From contig NZ_WUWN01000008.1 in NCBI RefSeq assembly GCF_009846865.1, forward strand, positions 1-64,000: 64,000 bases of DNA. The letters are read 5' to 3'. Shown piece after piece: positions 21,337 through 30,519 of the stretch. The DNA comes from Puerhibacterium puerhi. GTDB lineage: Bacteria; Actinomycetota; Actinomycetes; Actinomycetales; Cellulomonadaceae. The position numbers were made by a program, and so were the translations under genes. Position 1 is the stretch's first letter. The number at the start of each line of letters is the position of its first letter. Below the pieces are notes generated by a model. The model was not told the origin of the DNA. It saw only the letters and a program-made list of their open reading frames with translations, and did no database searches.

Positions 21337-21504
21337 TCAGGCGACGACGGCCTGGAGCGCCTCGCCGAGCTCGCTCGCCTCGGTGGCGTTGAGCTCCACG
21401 ACCAGACGGCCACCGCCCTCCAGCGGGACCCGCATGACGATACCGCGCCCCTCCTTGGTGACCTCCAGCGGCCCGTCACCCGTCCGCGGCTTCATCGCAG
21501 CCAT
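21337..21504 (-). CDS. DUF3117 domain protein
   Basis: 55-residue protein, almost invariant in actinobacteria (AAMKPRTGDGPLEVTKEGRG, then RLVVELNATEASELGEAL). Function is unknown; its small size and strong conservation suggest a structural or regulatory role. ATG 21504 was chosen because GGAG lies eight bases upstream and the conserved block begins there; the longer frame to 21615 is not conserved. It lies in the same neighbourhood in M. tuberculosis (Rv1211). Confidence 0.9.
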   Translation of the reverse strand: MAAMKPRTGDGPLEVTKEGRGIVMRVPLEGGGRLVVELNATEASELGEALQAVVA

Positions 21505-21620
21505 CTGTGGCACTCCATTCCGTTGTCCGGTCTCGTCGGCCAGTCCCCCGACCGCGCGCCCCGCCGATGCTGGTCCTGCAGCGCTGTTCCCTGCAGCGCG
21601 CGCACCGGGACGCACAGGCC

Positions 21621-21626
21621 ATTCTA
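21621..21626 (-). promoter_or_regulatory. putative -10 of the DUF3117 gene
   Basis: TAGAAT on the minus strand is a good TANNNT match in an unusually AT-rich spot. It predicts a leader of about 110 bases. Confidence 0.5.
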
Positions 21627-21714
21627 GTTCACACCACCCCTACGTCCGGAAGTCGAGACGTGCGCGGTGCGTGCGCGAGACGGTGCGACGACCGGCCAGG
21701 TGGGGCGCGCGGGG

Positions 21715-22683
21715 CTAGGCGAGGCCCCGCAGGGCGGCCCGCGGCGGCGCCTCGTCGCGCACCGCGGCGACCATGTCGAGCACGCGCCGGGTGGCGCGCA
21801 CGTCGTGCGCGCGGAAGACCCGCGCCCCCAGCCAGGTTGCGAGCGCCGTGGCGGCGAGCGTGCCCTCGAGCCGCTCGGCGGGAGGCAGCCCGAGCGTCTC
21901 GCCCACGAAGTCCTTGCGGCTGAGCGCCATGAGCAGCGGGTGGCCGAGGCCGGCGAGCTCCTGGGTGCGCCGCAGCAGGTGCAGCGAGTGCCAGGTGTTC
22001 TTGCCGAAGTCGTGCGTGGGGTCGACCAGCACGCTGGCCGGCGGCACGCCGCAGGCGACCGCGCGCGCCGCGGCGCGCCGCAGCGTCGCGACGGCGTCGT
22101 CGAGCACGCCGTCGCGCGGGTCCCGCGCGGTGTCCGCCCCGGCGGCGGGGTACTCCACGCGGTACGGGTCCGTGCGCGGCGCGGCGCCGCCGGTGTGGGA
22201 GCAGACGACGCCGACGCCCGCGGCCCCGGCGACCTCGACCAGGCGGGGGTCGTGGCCCGCCCACGTGTCGTTGATCAGGTCGGCGCCCGCGGCGATCGCC
22301 TCGCGCGCGACGCCGGCACGCCACGTGTCGACCGACAACACCAGGTCCGGCAGCGCCTCGCGCATGCGCGCGACGAACGGGACCACCCGGCGGATCTCCT
22401 CCGCCTCGTCGACCTCCGGCCCGACGCCGGCGCGCACGCCGCCGACGTCGAGGATCTCGGCGCCCTCCTCCCAGGCACGGTGTGCTGCCTCCAGCGCCGC
22501 CGCGTCGTCGGCCAGCCGGGCCGGGGCGTAGAACGAGTCGGTGGTGCGGTTGACGATCGCCATGACGACGGCGCGCACGGAGCCGTCCGCGCCGCGCCCC
22601 AGCTCCCGGCCGCGCAGGACGAGCGGGGCGCCCGCGGCGGGGACCCCCGGGGCCACGGCCGCGGGCGCGTCGGCGGCGGTCAC
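21715..22683 (-). CDS. folP2: FolP2-type dihydropteroate synthase homologue
   Basis: 322 residues with the TIM-barrel pterin-binding fold. The C-terminal half is conserved (VLVDPTHDFGKN, LSRKDFVGE, RLEG, RAHDV). Two catalytic loops deviate: the usual NVTPDSFSDGG is NRTTDSFYAPA (residues 45-55), and GGESTRPG is GGVRAGVG (81-88). It is therefore like mycobacterial FolP2, a paralogue reported not to supply dihydropteroate synthase activity. GTG 22683 overlaps the LOG gene stop. A true folP would be expected elsewhere with folB/folK. Its role is unknown; it could be a pterin-binding protein. Confidence 0.8.
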   Translation of the reverse strand: MTAADAPAAVAPGVPAAGAPLVLRGRELGRGADGSVRAVVMAIVNRTTDSFYAPARLADDAAALEAAHRAWEEGAEILDVGGVRAGVGPEVDEAEEIRRVVPFVARMREALPDLVLSVDTWRAGVAREAIAAGADLINDTWAGHDPRLVEVAGAAGVGVVCSHTGGAAPRTDPYRVEYPAAGADTARDPRDGVLDDAVATLRRAAARAVACGVPPASVLVDPTHDFGKNTWHSLHLLRRTQELAGLGHPLLMALSRKDFVGETLGLPPAERLEGTLAATALATWLGARVFRAHDVRATRRVLDMVAAVRDEAPPRAALRGLA

Positions 22684-23513
22684 GGCTCGGACGGGGCCGC
22701 CGCGGCGGCCTGCGCCCGCTCGAGCTCCTCGGTGGCCTCCTGCTCCTCGGCCAGCAGGGCGGCGTTGCGCTCGTGCACGTAGGCCACGGCCTCTGCAGGG
22801 TCGTCGGTGAGGTGCAGCAGGTCGGGGTCCGCCTCGCTGACCATGCCGCGGTCCACGACCGTCGAGCGGATCCAGTCCAGGAGGCCGCCCCAGTAGTCGC
22901 GCCCGACGAGGGCGAGCGGGAAGCCGGTGACCTTGTGCGTCTGCACCAGGGTGAGCGCCTCGAACAGCTCGTCGAACGTGCCGAAGCCGCCGGGCATGAC
23001 CACGAAGCCCTGCGCGTACTTGACGAACATCGTCTTGCGGGCGAAGAAGTACCGGAAGTTGATGCCGAGGTTGACGTACTCGTTCATGCCCTGCTCGAAC
23101 GGCAGCTCGATGCCCAGGCCGACGGACAGCCCGCCGGCCTCCACCGCGCCGCGGTTGGCCGCCTCCATGATCCCCGGCCCGCCGCCCGTGATCACCGCGT
23201 AGCCAGCCTCGGCCAGGAGCCGCCCGACCTTCACCGCGCGGGCGTAGTCGTCGTGGTCGCGCGGGGTGCGGGCCGAGCCGAACACCGAGACCGCGGGGCC
23301 GACCTCGGCGAGGGCCCCGAAGCCCTCGACGAACTCGGACTGGATGCGCATGACCCGCCAGGGGTCGGTGTGCACCCAGTCGGCGCCCTCGGAGCGGGTC
23401 AGCAGCCGCTGGTCGGTGGTCTGCTGGGGGATCTGGCGGCCGCGCAGCAGCACCGGCCCCTTGCGGTAGCCGGCGCCCCGCTGGGCCACGCCCTCGTCGC
23501 TGGAGTTGCTCAT
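22680..23513 (-). CDS. LOG-family (TIGR00730) Rossmann-fold protein
   Basis: 277 residues with the lysine-decarboxylase-like fold: SVFGSARTP near residue 75, GGGPGIMEAANRGA near 108, and PGGFGTFDELFE near 173. These match cytokinin-type nucleoside 5'-monophosphate phosphoribohydrolases. Mtb Rv1205, in the same neighbourhood, belongs to this family and makes cytokinins. The ~55-residue N-terminal extension and Glu/Ala-rich C-terminus fit the longer subgroup. ATG 23513 has TAGGCT six bases upstream. It is coupled to folP2 by a four-base overlap. Confidence 0.85.
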   Translation of the reverse strand: MSNSSDEGVAQRGAGYRKGPVLLRGRQIPQQTTDQRLLTRSEGADWVHTDPWRVMRIQSEFVEGFGALAEVGPAVSVFGSARTPRDHDDYARAVKVGRLLAEAGYAVITGGGPGIMEAANRGAVEAGGLSVGLGIELPFEQGMNEYVNLGINFRYFFARKTMFVKYAQGFVVMPGGFGTFDELFEALTLVQTHKVTGFPLALVGRDYWGGLLDWIRSTVVDRGMVSEADPDLLHLTDDPAEAVAYVHERNAALLAEEQEATEELERAQAAAAAPSEP

Positions 23514-23519
23514 GCGCCG

Positions 23520-23525
23520 AGCCTA
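23520..23525 (-). promoter_or_regulatory. leaderless-type -10 for the LOG-folP2 pair
   Basis: TAGGCT on the minus strand, six bases before ATG 23513. It lies in the short gap after dapE, so LOG-folP2 has its own promoter. Confidence 0.6.
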
Positions 23526-23537
23526 GGGCCCGTCGGT

Positions 23538-24752
23538 TCAGGCCGCCGGGCCGGCGAGCGGGCCGAGGAGCCACGCGCGCAGCGCGTCGCGGCACAGCGC
23601 GAGCTGTCCCACGGGCACGCGCTCGTCGTCCTTGTGCGCCAGCAGGGGGTCGCCGGGCCCGAAGTTCACCGCCGGGATGCCCAGCTCGGCGAACCGCGCC
23701 ACGTCGGTCCAGCCGTACTTGGGCTTCGGCTCCCCGCCGGTGACGGCGAGCACGGCCTCGGCGAACTCGCGGGCGAGCGGGTCGTCCAGGCCGGGGCGGG
23801 CGCCGCCGGCGGCGTCGGTGATCTCGACGGCGAACCCCTCGAGCACCTCGCGCACGTGCGCCTCGGCCTGCGCCACCGACCGCGACGGGGCGAACCGGTA
23901 GTTGACCGTCACGGTGCAGCGGTCGGGGATGACGTTGGCGGCCACCCCGCCCTCGACGAGCACGGCGTTGAGGCTCTCGCGGTAGACCAGCCCGTCGACC
24001 TCGACCTCGCGCGGGGTGTAGTCGGCGAGCCGCTGCAGCACGGGCGCGGCCGCGTGGATCGCGTTGACGCCCGTCCAGGCGCGCGCCGAGTGCGCCGCGA
24101 CGCCGCGCGTGGTCACGCGGGCGCGCAGCGTCCCGTTGCAGCCGCCCTCGATCCCCGCCGCGGACGGCTCGCCGAGGATGGCGAAGTCGCCGCGCAGGAG
24201 CTCGGGCGCGTTGCGGGCGAGGCGGCCCAGGCCGTTGCGCTCGGCCTCCACCTCCTCGTGGTCGTAGAAGACCCAGGTCAGGTCGCTCGCCGGCTCGCGC
24301 CCGGGCGCCCCGAGCTCGACGGCGAGCGCCAGCATGACCGCGACGCCGCCCTTCATGTCCACCGTGCCGCGGCCCCACAGCTCGGCCTCCGGCCCCGCGC
24401 CGACCAGGCGCGTGGGCAGGTTCGGCGGGTCGGCGAGCGGCACGGTGTCGATGTGGCCGGCGAGCACCACGCGCCGCCCGCGGCCGAGGTCGGTGCGCGC
24501 GACGACGCAGTCGCCGTCGCGGTGGACGGCCAGGTGCGGCTGCGCCCGCAGCACTGCCTCGATCGCGTCCGCCAGCGCGGTCTCGCCGCCGCTGACGGAC
24601 TCGACGTCGCACAGCGCCGCGAGCAGCCCGACCAGGTCCGACGCCGGGTCGGACGCCAGGGCGAGCAGGCCGCCGACGGCGTCGGGCCCGCCGGCGCCGC
24701 CCGGGACGGGGCCGGGCGCGGGAACAGGGGCGGGGGCGGGCGTGGACGTCAC
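23538..24752 (-). CDS. dapE: succinyl-diaminopimelate desuccinylase
   Basis: 404-residue M20A metallohydrolase releasing LL-diaminopimelate in the lysine/peptidoglycan pathway. Metal ligands are visible: AGHIDTVP near residue 96, the bridging Asp in GTVDMKGG near 133, and the catalytic Glu pair in YDHEEVEAE near 168. [10 protein letters not shown] follows, and the final His is in LLAHKDD. The first 30 residues are Pro/Ala/Gly-rich. GTG 24752 lies seven bases after TAGGGT in a promoter shared symmetrically with dapD. Confidence 0.93.
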   Translation of the reverse strand: MTSTPAPAPVPAPGPVPGGAGGPDAVGGLLALASDPASDLVGLLAALCDVESVSGGETALADAIEAVLRAQPHLAVHRDGDCVVARTDLGRGRRVVLAGHIDTVPLADPPNLPTRLVGAGPEAELWGRGTVDMKGGVAVMLALAVELGAPGREPASDLTWVFYDHEEVEAERNGLGRLARNAPELLRGDFAILGEPSAAGIEGGCNGTLRARVTTRGVAAHSARAWTGVNAIHAAAPVLQRLADYTPREVEVDGLVYRESLNAVLVEGGVAANVIPDRCTVTVNYRFAPSRSVAQAEAHVREVLEGFAVEITDAAGGARPGLDDPLAREFAEAVLAVTGGEPKPKYGWTDVARFAELGIPAVNFGPGDPLLAHKDDERVPVGQLALCRDALRAWLLGPLAGPAA

Positions 24753-24759
24753 GCTCCCG

Positions 24760-24782
24760 ACCCTATCCGCCGTCGATAGGCT
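24760..24782. promoter_or_regulatory. symmetric divergent leaderless promoters dapE | dapD
   Basis: The palindrome CCTATC-N7-GATAGG (24762-24780) provides TAGGGT for dapE (24765-24760, minus) and TAGGCT for dapD (24777-24782, plus). Each hexamer is seven bases from its start codon (GTG 24752, ATG 24790). Only 37 bases separate the two reading frames, and neither has room for a leader. The two polymerases could not bind together, so the genes should compete. Confidence 0.7.
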
Positions 24783-24789
24783 GGTCCGC

Positions 24790-25746
24790 ATGAGCGACAC
24801 CCGCACCGCCTGGGGCTTCGGCCTGGCCACCGTGACCGACGACGGCACCACCCTCGACACGTGGTACCCGGCGCCCGCCCTCGGCGAGCCGGGCGACGAC
24901 GCGCAGGCGCCCGCGGAGCTCGCGGCGCTGGCCGGCCGCGACGCCGTGCGGGACGTGGACGTGCGCCTGGTGCGCACCGTCGTGGACCTCGACGCCGCGC
25001 CGGCCGACGCCGCGGACGCCTACCTGCGGCTGCACCTGCTCTCCCACCGCCTGGTGGCGCCCAACACCGTCAACCTCGAGGGCATCTTCGGCGTGCTGGC
25101 CAACGTGGTGTGGACCGACCACGGCCCGTGCGCCGTCGAGGGCTTCGAGGCCACGCGCCTGCGGCTGCGCGCCGCCATGGGCCGTCCGGTCACCGTCTAC
25201 GGCGTGGACAAGTTCCCGCGGATGGTCGACTACGTGCTGCCCGCCGGCGTCCGTGTCGCCGACGCCGACCGCGTGCGCCTGGGCGCCCACCTCGCGCCGG
25301 GCACCACCGTGATGCACGAGGGCTTCGTCAACTACAACGCCGGCACCCTGGGCGCCTCGATGGTCGAGGGCCGCATCTCGCAGGGCGTGGTGGTGGGCGA
25401 CGGCTCCGACGTCGGCGGCGGCGCCTCGATCATGGGCACGCTCTCGGGCGGCGGCACCGTGATCGTCTCGATCGGCCGCCGGTCCCTGCTGGGCGCCAAC
25501 TCGGGCCTCGGCATCCCGCTGGGCGACGACTGCGTCGTCGAGGCGGGCCTGTACCTCACCGCCGGCACCAAGGTGACCGTGCTCGGCTCGGCGACCGACG
25601 GCGGCGCCCCGCAGGTGGTCAAGGCCCGCGAGCTCGCCGGCCGCGACGGGCTGCTGTTCCGCCGCAACTCCACGACCGGCGCGGTCGAGGTGCTCTCGCG
25701 CACCGGCGTCGGCGTGGAGCTCAACGCCGCCCTGCACGCCCACTGA
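24790..25746 (+). CDS. dapD: 2,3,4,5-tetrahydrodipicolinate N-succinyltransferase
   Basis: 318 residues of the actinobacterial DapD type. An N-terminal alpha/beta domain is followed by a left-handed beta-helix (hexapeptide repeats ~150-270), with [20 protein letters not shown] containing the conserved catalytic region. It uses succinyl-CoA and is one step of the succinylase branch together with dapC and dapE here. ATG 24790 is supported by the -10 element seven bases upstream. M. tuberculosis has the same divergent dapE-dapD arrangement. Confidence 0.95.
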   Translation: MSDTRTAWGFGLATVTDDGTTLDTWYPAPALGEPGDDAQAPAELAALAGRDAVRDVDVRLVRTVVDLDAAPADAADAYLRLHLLSHRLVAPNTVNLEGIFGVLANVVWTDHGPCAVEGFEATRLRLRAAMGRPVTVYGVDKFPRMVDYVLPAGVRVADADRVRLGAHLAPGTTVMHEGFVNYNAGTLGASMVEGRISQGVVVGDGSDVGGGASIMGTLSGGGTVIVSIGRRSLLGANSGLGIPLGDDCVVEAGLYLTAGTKVTVLGSATDGGAPQVVKARELAGRDGLLFRRNSTTGAVEVLSRTGVGVELNAALHAH

Positions 25747-25792
25747 GCCCCGCAGCACCGAGCCCCGAGCACCGAGCACGACCGAGGACGCG

Positions 25793-26773
25793 GTGACCCA
25801 CCCCCTGCCCGCCCGGACGCCGGCCCGCACGGCGTCGGCGCGCACCGCTGCGCGGCGCCGCCGGCGCCGGCGGCGGCGGGTCGTGGGCGCGGTGGTGGTC
25901 GTCGCGGCCCTCGGCGCCGTGGGCACCGGGGTGTGGGTGACGGTGCAGCGGCTCGACCTGCAGCCGGCGGCGGAGCGCTGCACCGCGGTGCTGGACGGCA
26001 CGGAGTGGTACCTCTCCCCCGCCCAGGCGGACAACGCCGCCCTCGTGGCCGGGACCGCCGTGCGCCGCGGCCTGCCCGCCCGGGCGGCGACCATCGGGCT
26101 GGCCACGGCCCTGCAGGAGTCGAAGCTCATCAACGTCGCCTACGGCGACCGGGACTCCCTCGGGCTGTTCCAGCAGCGCCCGTCGCAGGGCTGGGGCACC
26201 GCCGAGCAGGTGCAGGACCCGGTGCACGCCACGGGCGCGTTCTACGACGCCCTGGTCCGGGTGCCGGGCTACGCGGACCTGCCGGTCACCGAGGCCGCCC
26301 AGGCGGTGCAGCGCTCGGGGTTCCCCGACGCGTACGCCCAGCACGAGGCGCGCTCGCGCGCCTGGGCCAGCGCCCTGGCCGGGTACTCCCCCGCCGCGCT
26401 GTCGTGCGAGCTGGGCCCGGTCGACGCCGAGCGCTCTCCGGGTGCCGTGGCCGAGGCCTTCGCCGCCCGGCTCGAGCGGGACCTGGGGCTGACCGGGGAC
26501 GCCGTGACGCTCGACGCCGCGGGGTCGACCGCCGTCGTGCGCGCCGACGCGCTGCCCGGCGGCGACCCGGCACGCGCGGCCTGGGCCGTCGCCCAGTGGG
26601 CGGTCGCGACGGCGGCGGTCACCGACGCCGTGGAGGTGCGGGTGGGCGACCAGATGTGGACGCGGCGCTCGGGGATCGACGCCGGCCGCGGCGACGGCGC
26701 GGCCTGGCGCCCGGTCGACCGGCCCGAGCTCGAGACCGGCGTCGTCGAGGTGGACCTGCACGCCGCGGGCTGA
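25793..26773 (+). CDS. membrane-anchored lysozyme-like / transglycosylase-fold protein
   Basis: 326 residues. An Arg-rich N-terminus with nine consecutive arginines (21-29) precedes one membrane helix at ~30-51. The outer part contains a lysozyme-superfamily-like segment: ATALQESKLINVAYGDRDS with a candidate catalytic Glu109, then LGLFQQRPSQGWG typical of actinobacterial SLT-like proteins. The C-terminal ~110 residues show no known motif. GTG 25793 follows GAGGA. Some databases label such proteins heavy-metal transporter, which the sequence does not support. A cell-wall role is plausible beside dapD. Confidence 0.7.
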   Translation: MTHPLPARTPARTASARTAARRRRRRRRRVVGAVVVVAALGAVGTGVWVTVQRLDLQPAAERCTAVLDGTEWYLSPAQADNAALVAGTAVRRGLPARAATIGLATALQESKLINVAYGDRDSLGLFQQRPSQGWGTAEQVQDPVHATGAFYDALVRVPGYADLPVTEAAQAVQRSGFPDAYAQHEARSRAWASALAGYSPAALSCELGPVDAERSPGAVAEAFAARLERDLGLTGDAVTLDAAGSTAVVRADALPGGDPARAAWAVAQWAVATAAVTDAVEVRVGDQMWTRRSGIDAGRGDGAAWRPVDRPELETGVVEVDLHAAG

Positions 26774-26779
26774 CCCCGC

Positions 26780-26809
26780 ACGCCGCGGCCCCGGACGCCG
26801 CGGCCCCGG
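26780..26809. repeat. 15-bp tandem repeat
   Basis: Two exact adjacent copies of ACGCCGCGGCCCCGG lie right after the lysozyme-like gene, before the terminator hairpin. Confidence 0.6.
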
Positions 26810-26832
26810 ACGCGACAAGGCCCCCGGACGCG

Positions 26833-26869
26833 GCACGGCCCGGCCCCCTGCGCGGGGACCGGGCCGTGC
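26833..26869. terminator. bidirectional terminator hairpin before gltA end
   Basis: An 11-bp perfect outer stem (GCACGGCCCGG) plus a CCCC/GGGG inner stem with one bulged A, between two convergent genes. Confidence 0.7.
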
Positions 26870-26892
26870 GGCACGGTGGCGTCTCGGCGCGC

Positions 26893-28200
<1,308 letters not shown>

Positions 28201-28535
28201 GGTGTCCTTCCTGGCGGGCGACGGGTCCGGGTCTGCGCGACCCGTCGCTCTGGTCGTGGCGCACGCCGGTGGCTGCGTGCTCGGCCTCGGTGCCGTGGTT
28301 GCTCGGCCTCGGGCGCCGTGGGCGTCCGTCGGGCTGGTGCGCCAGGGCAGCGTCGGCCTGAGGCGAACCTACCCCCGCGGAGCCTCATCATTCCAATCCG
28401 GGTTGCACACCGGACGCTCACATCGTCCCGCCGCGACCGCGGCGACGGCAAGTGCGGGGAACACCTCCGCCAAGCGTGCACCACGGCACGGTCAGCGGCA
28501 CGTCAGCGGCGGCCGGCGCCGGCGCGCGCCGGCGG
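28201..28535. other. gltA upstream region without genes
   Basis: 335 bases contain no credible coding frame. A possible gltA promoter has TAGGTT (28371-28366, minus) with TTGGAA (28396-28391) 19 bases upstream, predicting a leader of about 155 bases. A GC-rich inverted repeat at 28510-28534 may terminate the dapC operon. I looked for a CRP-type palindrome like the one at sdh and found only a half site (TGTGA, minus strand, near 28425). Confidence 0.5.
28366..28371 (-). promoter_or_regulatory. putative -10 of gltA
   Basis: TAGGTT on the minus strand fits TANNNT, with TTGGAA at -35 and a 19-base spacer. It is the best candidate in the region. Confidence 0.4.
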
Positions 28536-29681
28536 TCAGGCGTCGCGGAGCCGGCGGGCCGCCTCGGCGATCGCGTCGTCGGACGCCGTCAGCGCGACCC
28601 GCACGTGCCGGGCCCCGGCGTCGCCGTAGAACTCCCCCGGTCCGGCGAGGATGCCCAGGCGCGCCAGGCGCGCGACGAGCTCGCGGGACGTCGGGGCGTC
28701 CGCGGGATCTGCGGGGCGCGCCCACAGGTACAGGCCCGCCTCCGAGTGGTCGACCGCCCAGCCGGCCGCCTCGAGCGCCGCGAGCAGCGTGGCGCGCCGG
28801 CGCCCGTAGACCGCCCGCTGGGCCTCGACGTGCGCGTCGTCGTCCAGGGCGGCGCGCATGGCCTCCTGCACCGGCCGCGGCACGATCATGCCCAGGTGCT
28901 TGCGCGTCGCCAGCAGGTCGGCGACGAGCGCCGGGTCCCCGGCCACGAACGCGGCGCGGTAGCCGGCGAGGTTCGACTGCTTGGACAGCGAGTAGGCCAC
29001 GAGGAGGCCCGTGTGCGAGCCGCCGGTGACTGCCGGGTCCAGCAGGCTCGGCACGCGCGGGGCGCCGTCGGGTCCGACCCACCGCTCTCCCCACGGCAGC
29101 TGGGCGTAGCACTCGTCGGAGACGACGACGGCGCCGGTCGCGCGCGCCGCCTCGACCACCCGGCGCAGCCGCGCGGTGTCGAGGACCTCTCCGGTCGGGT
29201 TGGACGGCGAGTTGACCCACACCAGGCGCACGTCGCCGCGCCCGGCCCAGTCCTCGACATCGTCGGTGGCCAGCGCCGTCGCGCCGGCGAGGCGGGCCCC
29301 GACGGCGTAGGTCGGGTAGGCGACCGCGGGGTGCACGACGACGTCGCCGGGGCCCAGGCGCAGCAGCGACGGCAGCAGGCCCACGAGCTCCTTGGAGCCG
29401 ACCGTGGGCAGCACGCCCGCCGGGTCGAGGTCGGGCACGCCGCGGCGCCGGGCGAACCAGGCCGCCACCGACTCGCGCAGCGCCGCCGTGCCGTAGGTGG
29501 CCGGGTAGGCGTGCGCGTCGGACGCGGCCGCGAGGGCCGCGCGCACGACGTCGGGCGTGGGGTCGACGGGCGTGCCGATCGACAGGTCCACCAGGCCGCC
29601 GGGGTGGCTGCGCGCGGTGGCGGTGACGTCGGCGAGGGTGTCCCAGGGGTACGGCAGGTCGCGGAGGTCGGCGAGTCCCAT
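28536..29681 (-). CDS. dapC: succinyldiaminopimelate transaminase
   Basis: 381-residue fold-type I PLP aminotransferase. The substrate-binding N-terminus contains LSIGTPVDPTP, and the PLP-anchoring region has NSPSNPTGE and SDECYAQL. The Schiff-base lysine is in SLSKQSN near residue 232, followed by GYRAAFVAGD. The gene order fdxA-dapC is typical of actinobacterial DapC, the amino donor step between DapD and DapE. It begins ten bases after fdxA. Confidence 0.92.
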   Translation of the reverse strand: MGLADLRDLPYPWDTLADVTATARSHPGGLVDLSIGTPVDPTPDVVRAALAAASDAHAYPATYGTAALRESVAAWFARRRGVPDLDPAGVLPTVGSKELVGLLPSLLRLGPGDVVVHPAVAYPTYAVGARLAGATALATDDVEDWAGRGDVRLVWVNSPSNPTGEVLDTARLRRVVEAARATGAVVVSDECYAQLPWGERWVGPDGAPRVPSLLDPAVTGGSHTGLLVAYSLSKQSNLAGYRAAFVAGDPALVADLLATRKHLGMIVPRPVQEAMRAALDDDAHVEAQRAVYGRRRATLLAALEAAGWAVDHSEAGLYLWARPADPADAPTSRELVARLARLGILAGPGEFYGDAGARHVRVALTASDDAIAEAARRLRDA

Positions 29682-29691
29682 GGACGGCGGC

Positions 29692-30009
29692 TCAGGCCTG
29701 CTGCGGCAGGGCCTCGACCACCGGGTGGTCCTTGTCGATCTCGCCCATCTTGGCGGCGCCGCCCGGGGAACCGAGGTCGTCGAAGAACTCGACGTTCGCG
29801 GTGTAGAAGTCCTTCCACTGCTCCGGGACGTCGTCCTCGTAGTAGATGGCCTCCACGGGGCACACCGGCTCGCAGGCGCCGCAGTCGACGCACTCGTCCG
29901 GGTGGATGTACAGGGAGCGCTTGCCCTCGTAGATGCAGTCGACCGGACACTCCTCGATGCACGCCTTGTCCTTGACGTCGACGCAGGGCTGGGCGATCAC
30001 GTAGGTCAC
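29692..30009 (-). CDS. fdxA: 7Fe-type ferredoxin
   Basis: 105-residue soluble electron carrier. The N-terminal cluster-binding part holds cysteines in AQPCVDVKDKACIEECPVDC, and the second motif is DECVDCGACEPVCPVEAIYYEDD, the arrangement of [3Fe-4S][4Fe-4S] ferredoxins. I chose GTG 30009 because homologues begin with TYVIAQPC; the seven extra residues of the longer frame are not conserved. It is co-transcribed with dapC. Its redox partners are not evident here. Confidence 0.93.
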   Translation of the reverse strand: MTYVIAQPCVDVKDKACIEECPVDCIYEGKRSLYIHPDECVDCGACEPVCPVEAIYYEDDVPEQWKDFYTANVEFFDDLGSPGGAAKMGEIDKDHPVVEALPQQA

Positions 30010-30163
30010 GAGGAGAACCTTCCAGTTCACGGTGCTGCACCCGCACGCCGCGTGCGGCGTCCGGCTGCGTGAGGCGGCAGGGTCTTGCTGTCCAGAACTC
30101 TAGTATCGCCCCGGGCCCGGTGGTGTCCGGGCCGACCCGGCCACGCCCCCGAAGGAGCCCGCT

Positions 30164-30454
30164 GTGAGCGACGACACTGCCCCGTGGCGCCGGCTCGAGC
30201 CCGGCGAGCGCGTCGTCGTGCGGCGGCGGCTCGACCCGGCCGAGGCCGCCGCGGCGCGCGCCGCCGGCCGCGGCGCGGTGTGGACCGACGTCATCGGCGT
30301 CGTGCTGGCGGTGGACGACGCCGGGCTGCGGCTGCGCACCGACGCCGCGTCGGCGCGCGCGAGCCACGAGGTGCGGGTGCCCGGCTCCGCGGTCGAGGCG
30401 GTGCGACGGGTCCCGCCGCGCCCGCCGCGGCGCGCCCCGCGCTCCGGGTCCTGA
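30164..30454 (+). CDS. small SH3-like domain protein (acetyltransferase N-domain homologue)
   Basis: 96 residues. It resembles the N-terminal SH3-like domain that precedes the GNAT domain in actinobacterial acetyltransferases encoded next to fdxA: VVVRRRLDP, then WTDVIGVVLAVDDAGLRLRT and HEVRVPGSAVEAVRRVPPRP. Here the frame stops before any GNAT domain, and no GNAT sequence follows before tyrA. GTG 30164 has GAAGGAG seven bases upstream. Codon use is normal, so it is probably expressed. Function is unknown. Confidence 0.7.
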   Translation: MSDDTAPWRRLEPGERVVVRRRLDPAEAAAARAAGRGAVWTDVIGVVLAVDDAGLRLRTDAASARASHEVRVPGSAVEAVRRVPPRPPRRAPRSGS

Positions 30455-30499
30455 GGCGGCCCGGGCCCTGAGCTGCTCCGGGCCCTCAGGCGGCCCGGG
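30450..30499. repeat. imperfect inverted and direct repeats between convergent genes
   Basis: CCTGAG/CTCAGG arms and two GGCGGCCCGGG copies lie between the SH3-like gene and the end of tyrA. It may act as a weak bidirectional terminator. Confidence 0.35.
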
Positions 30500-30519
30500 A
30501 CCGCTCCGCCGGCGGCGGC

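Noticed and set aside
28201-28460. CRP-type palindrome upstream of gltA
   Set aside because: Only a TGTGA half site was found; the second half does not match.
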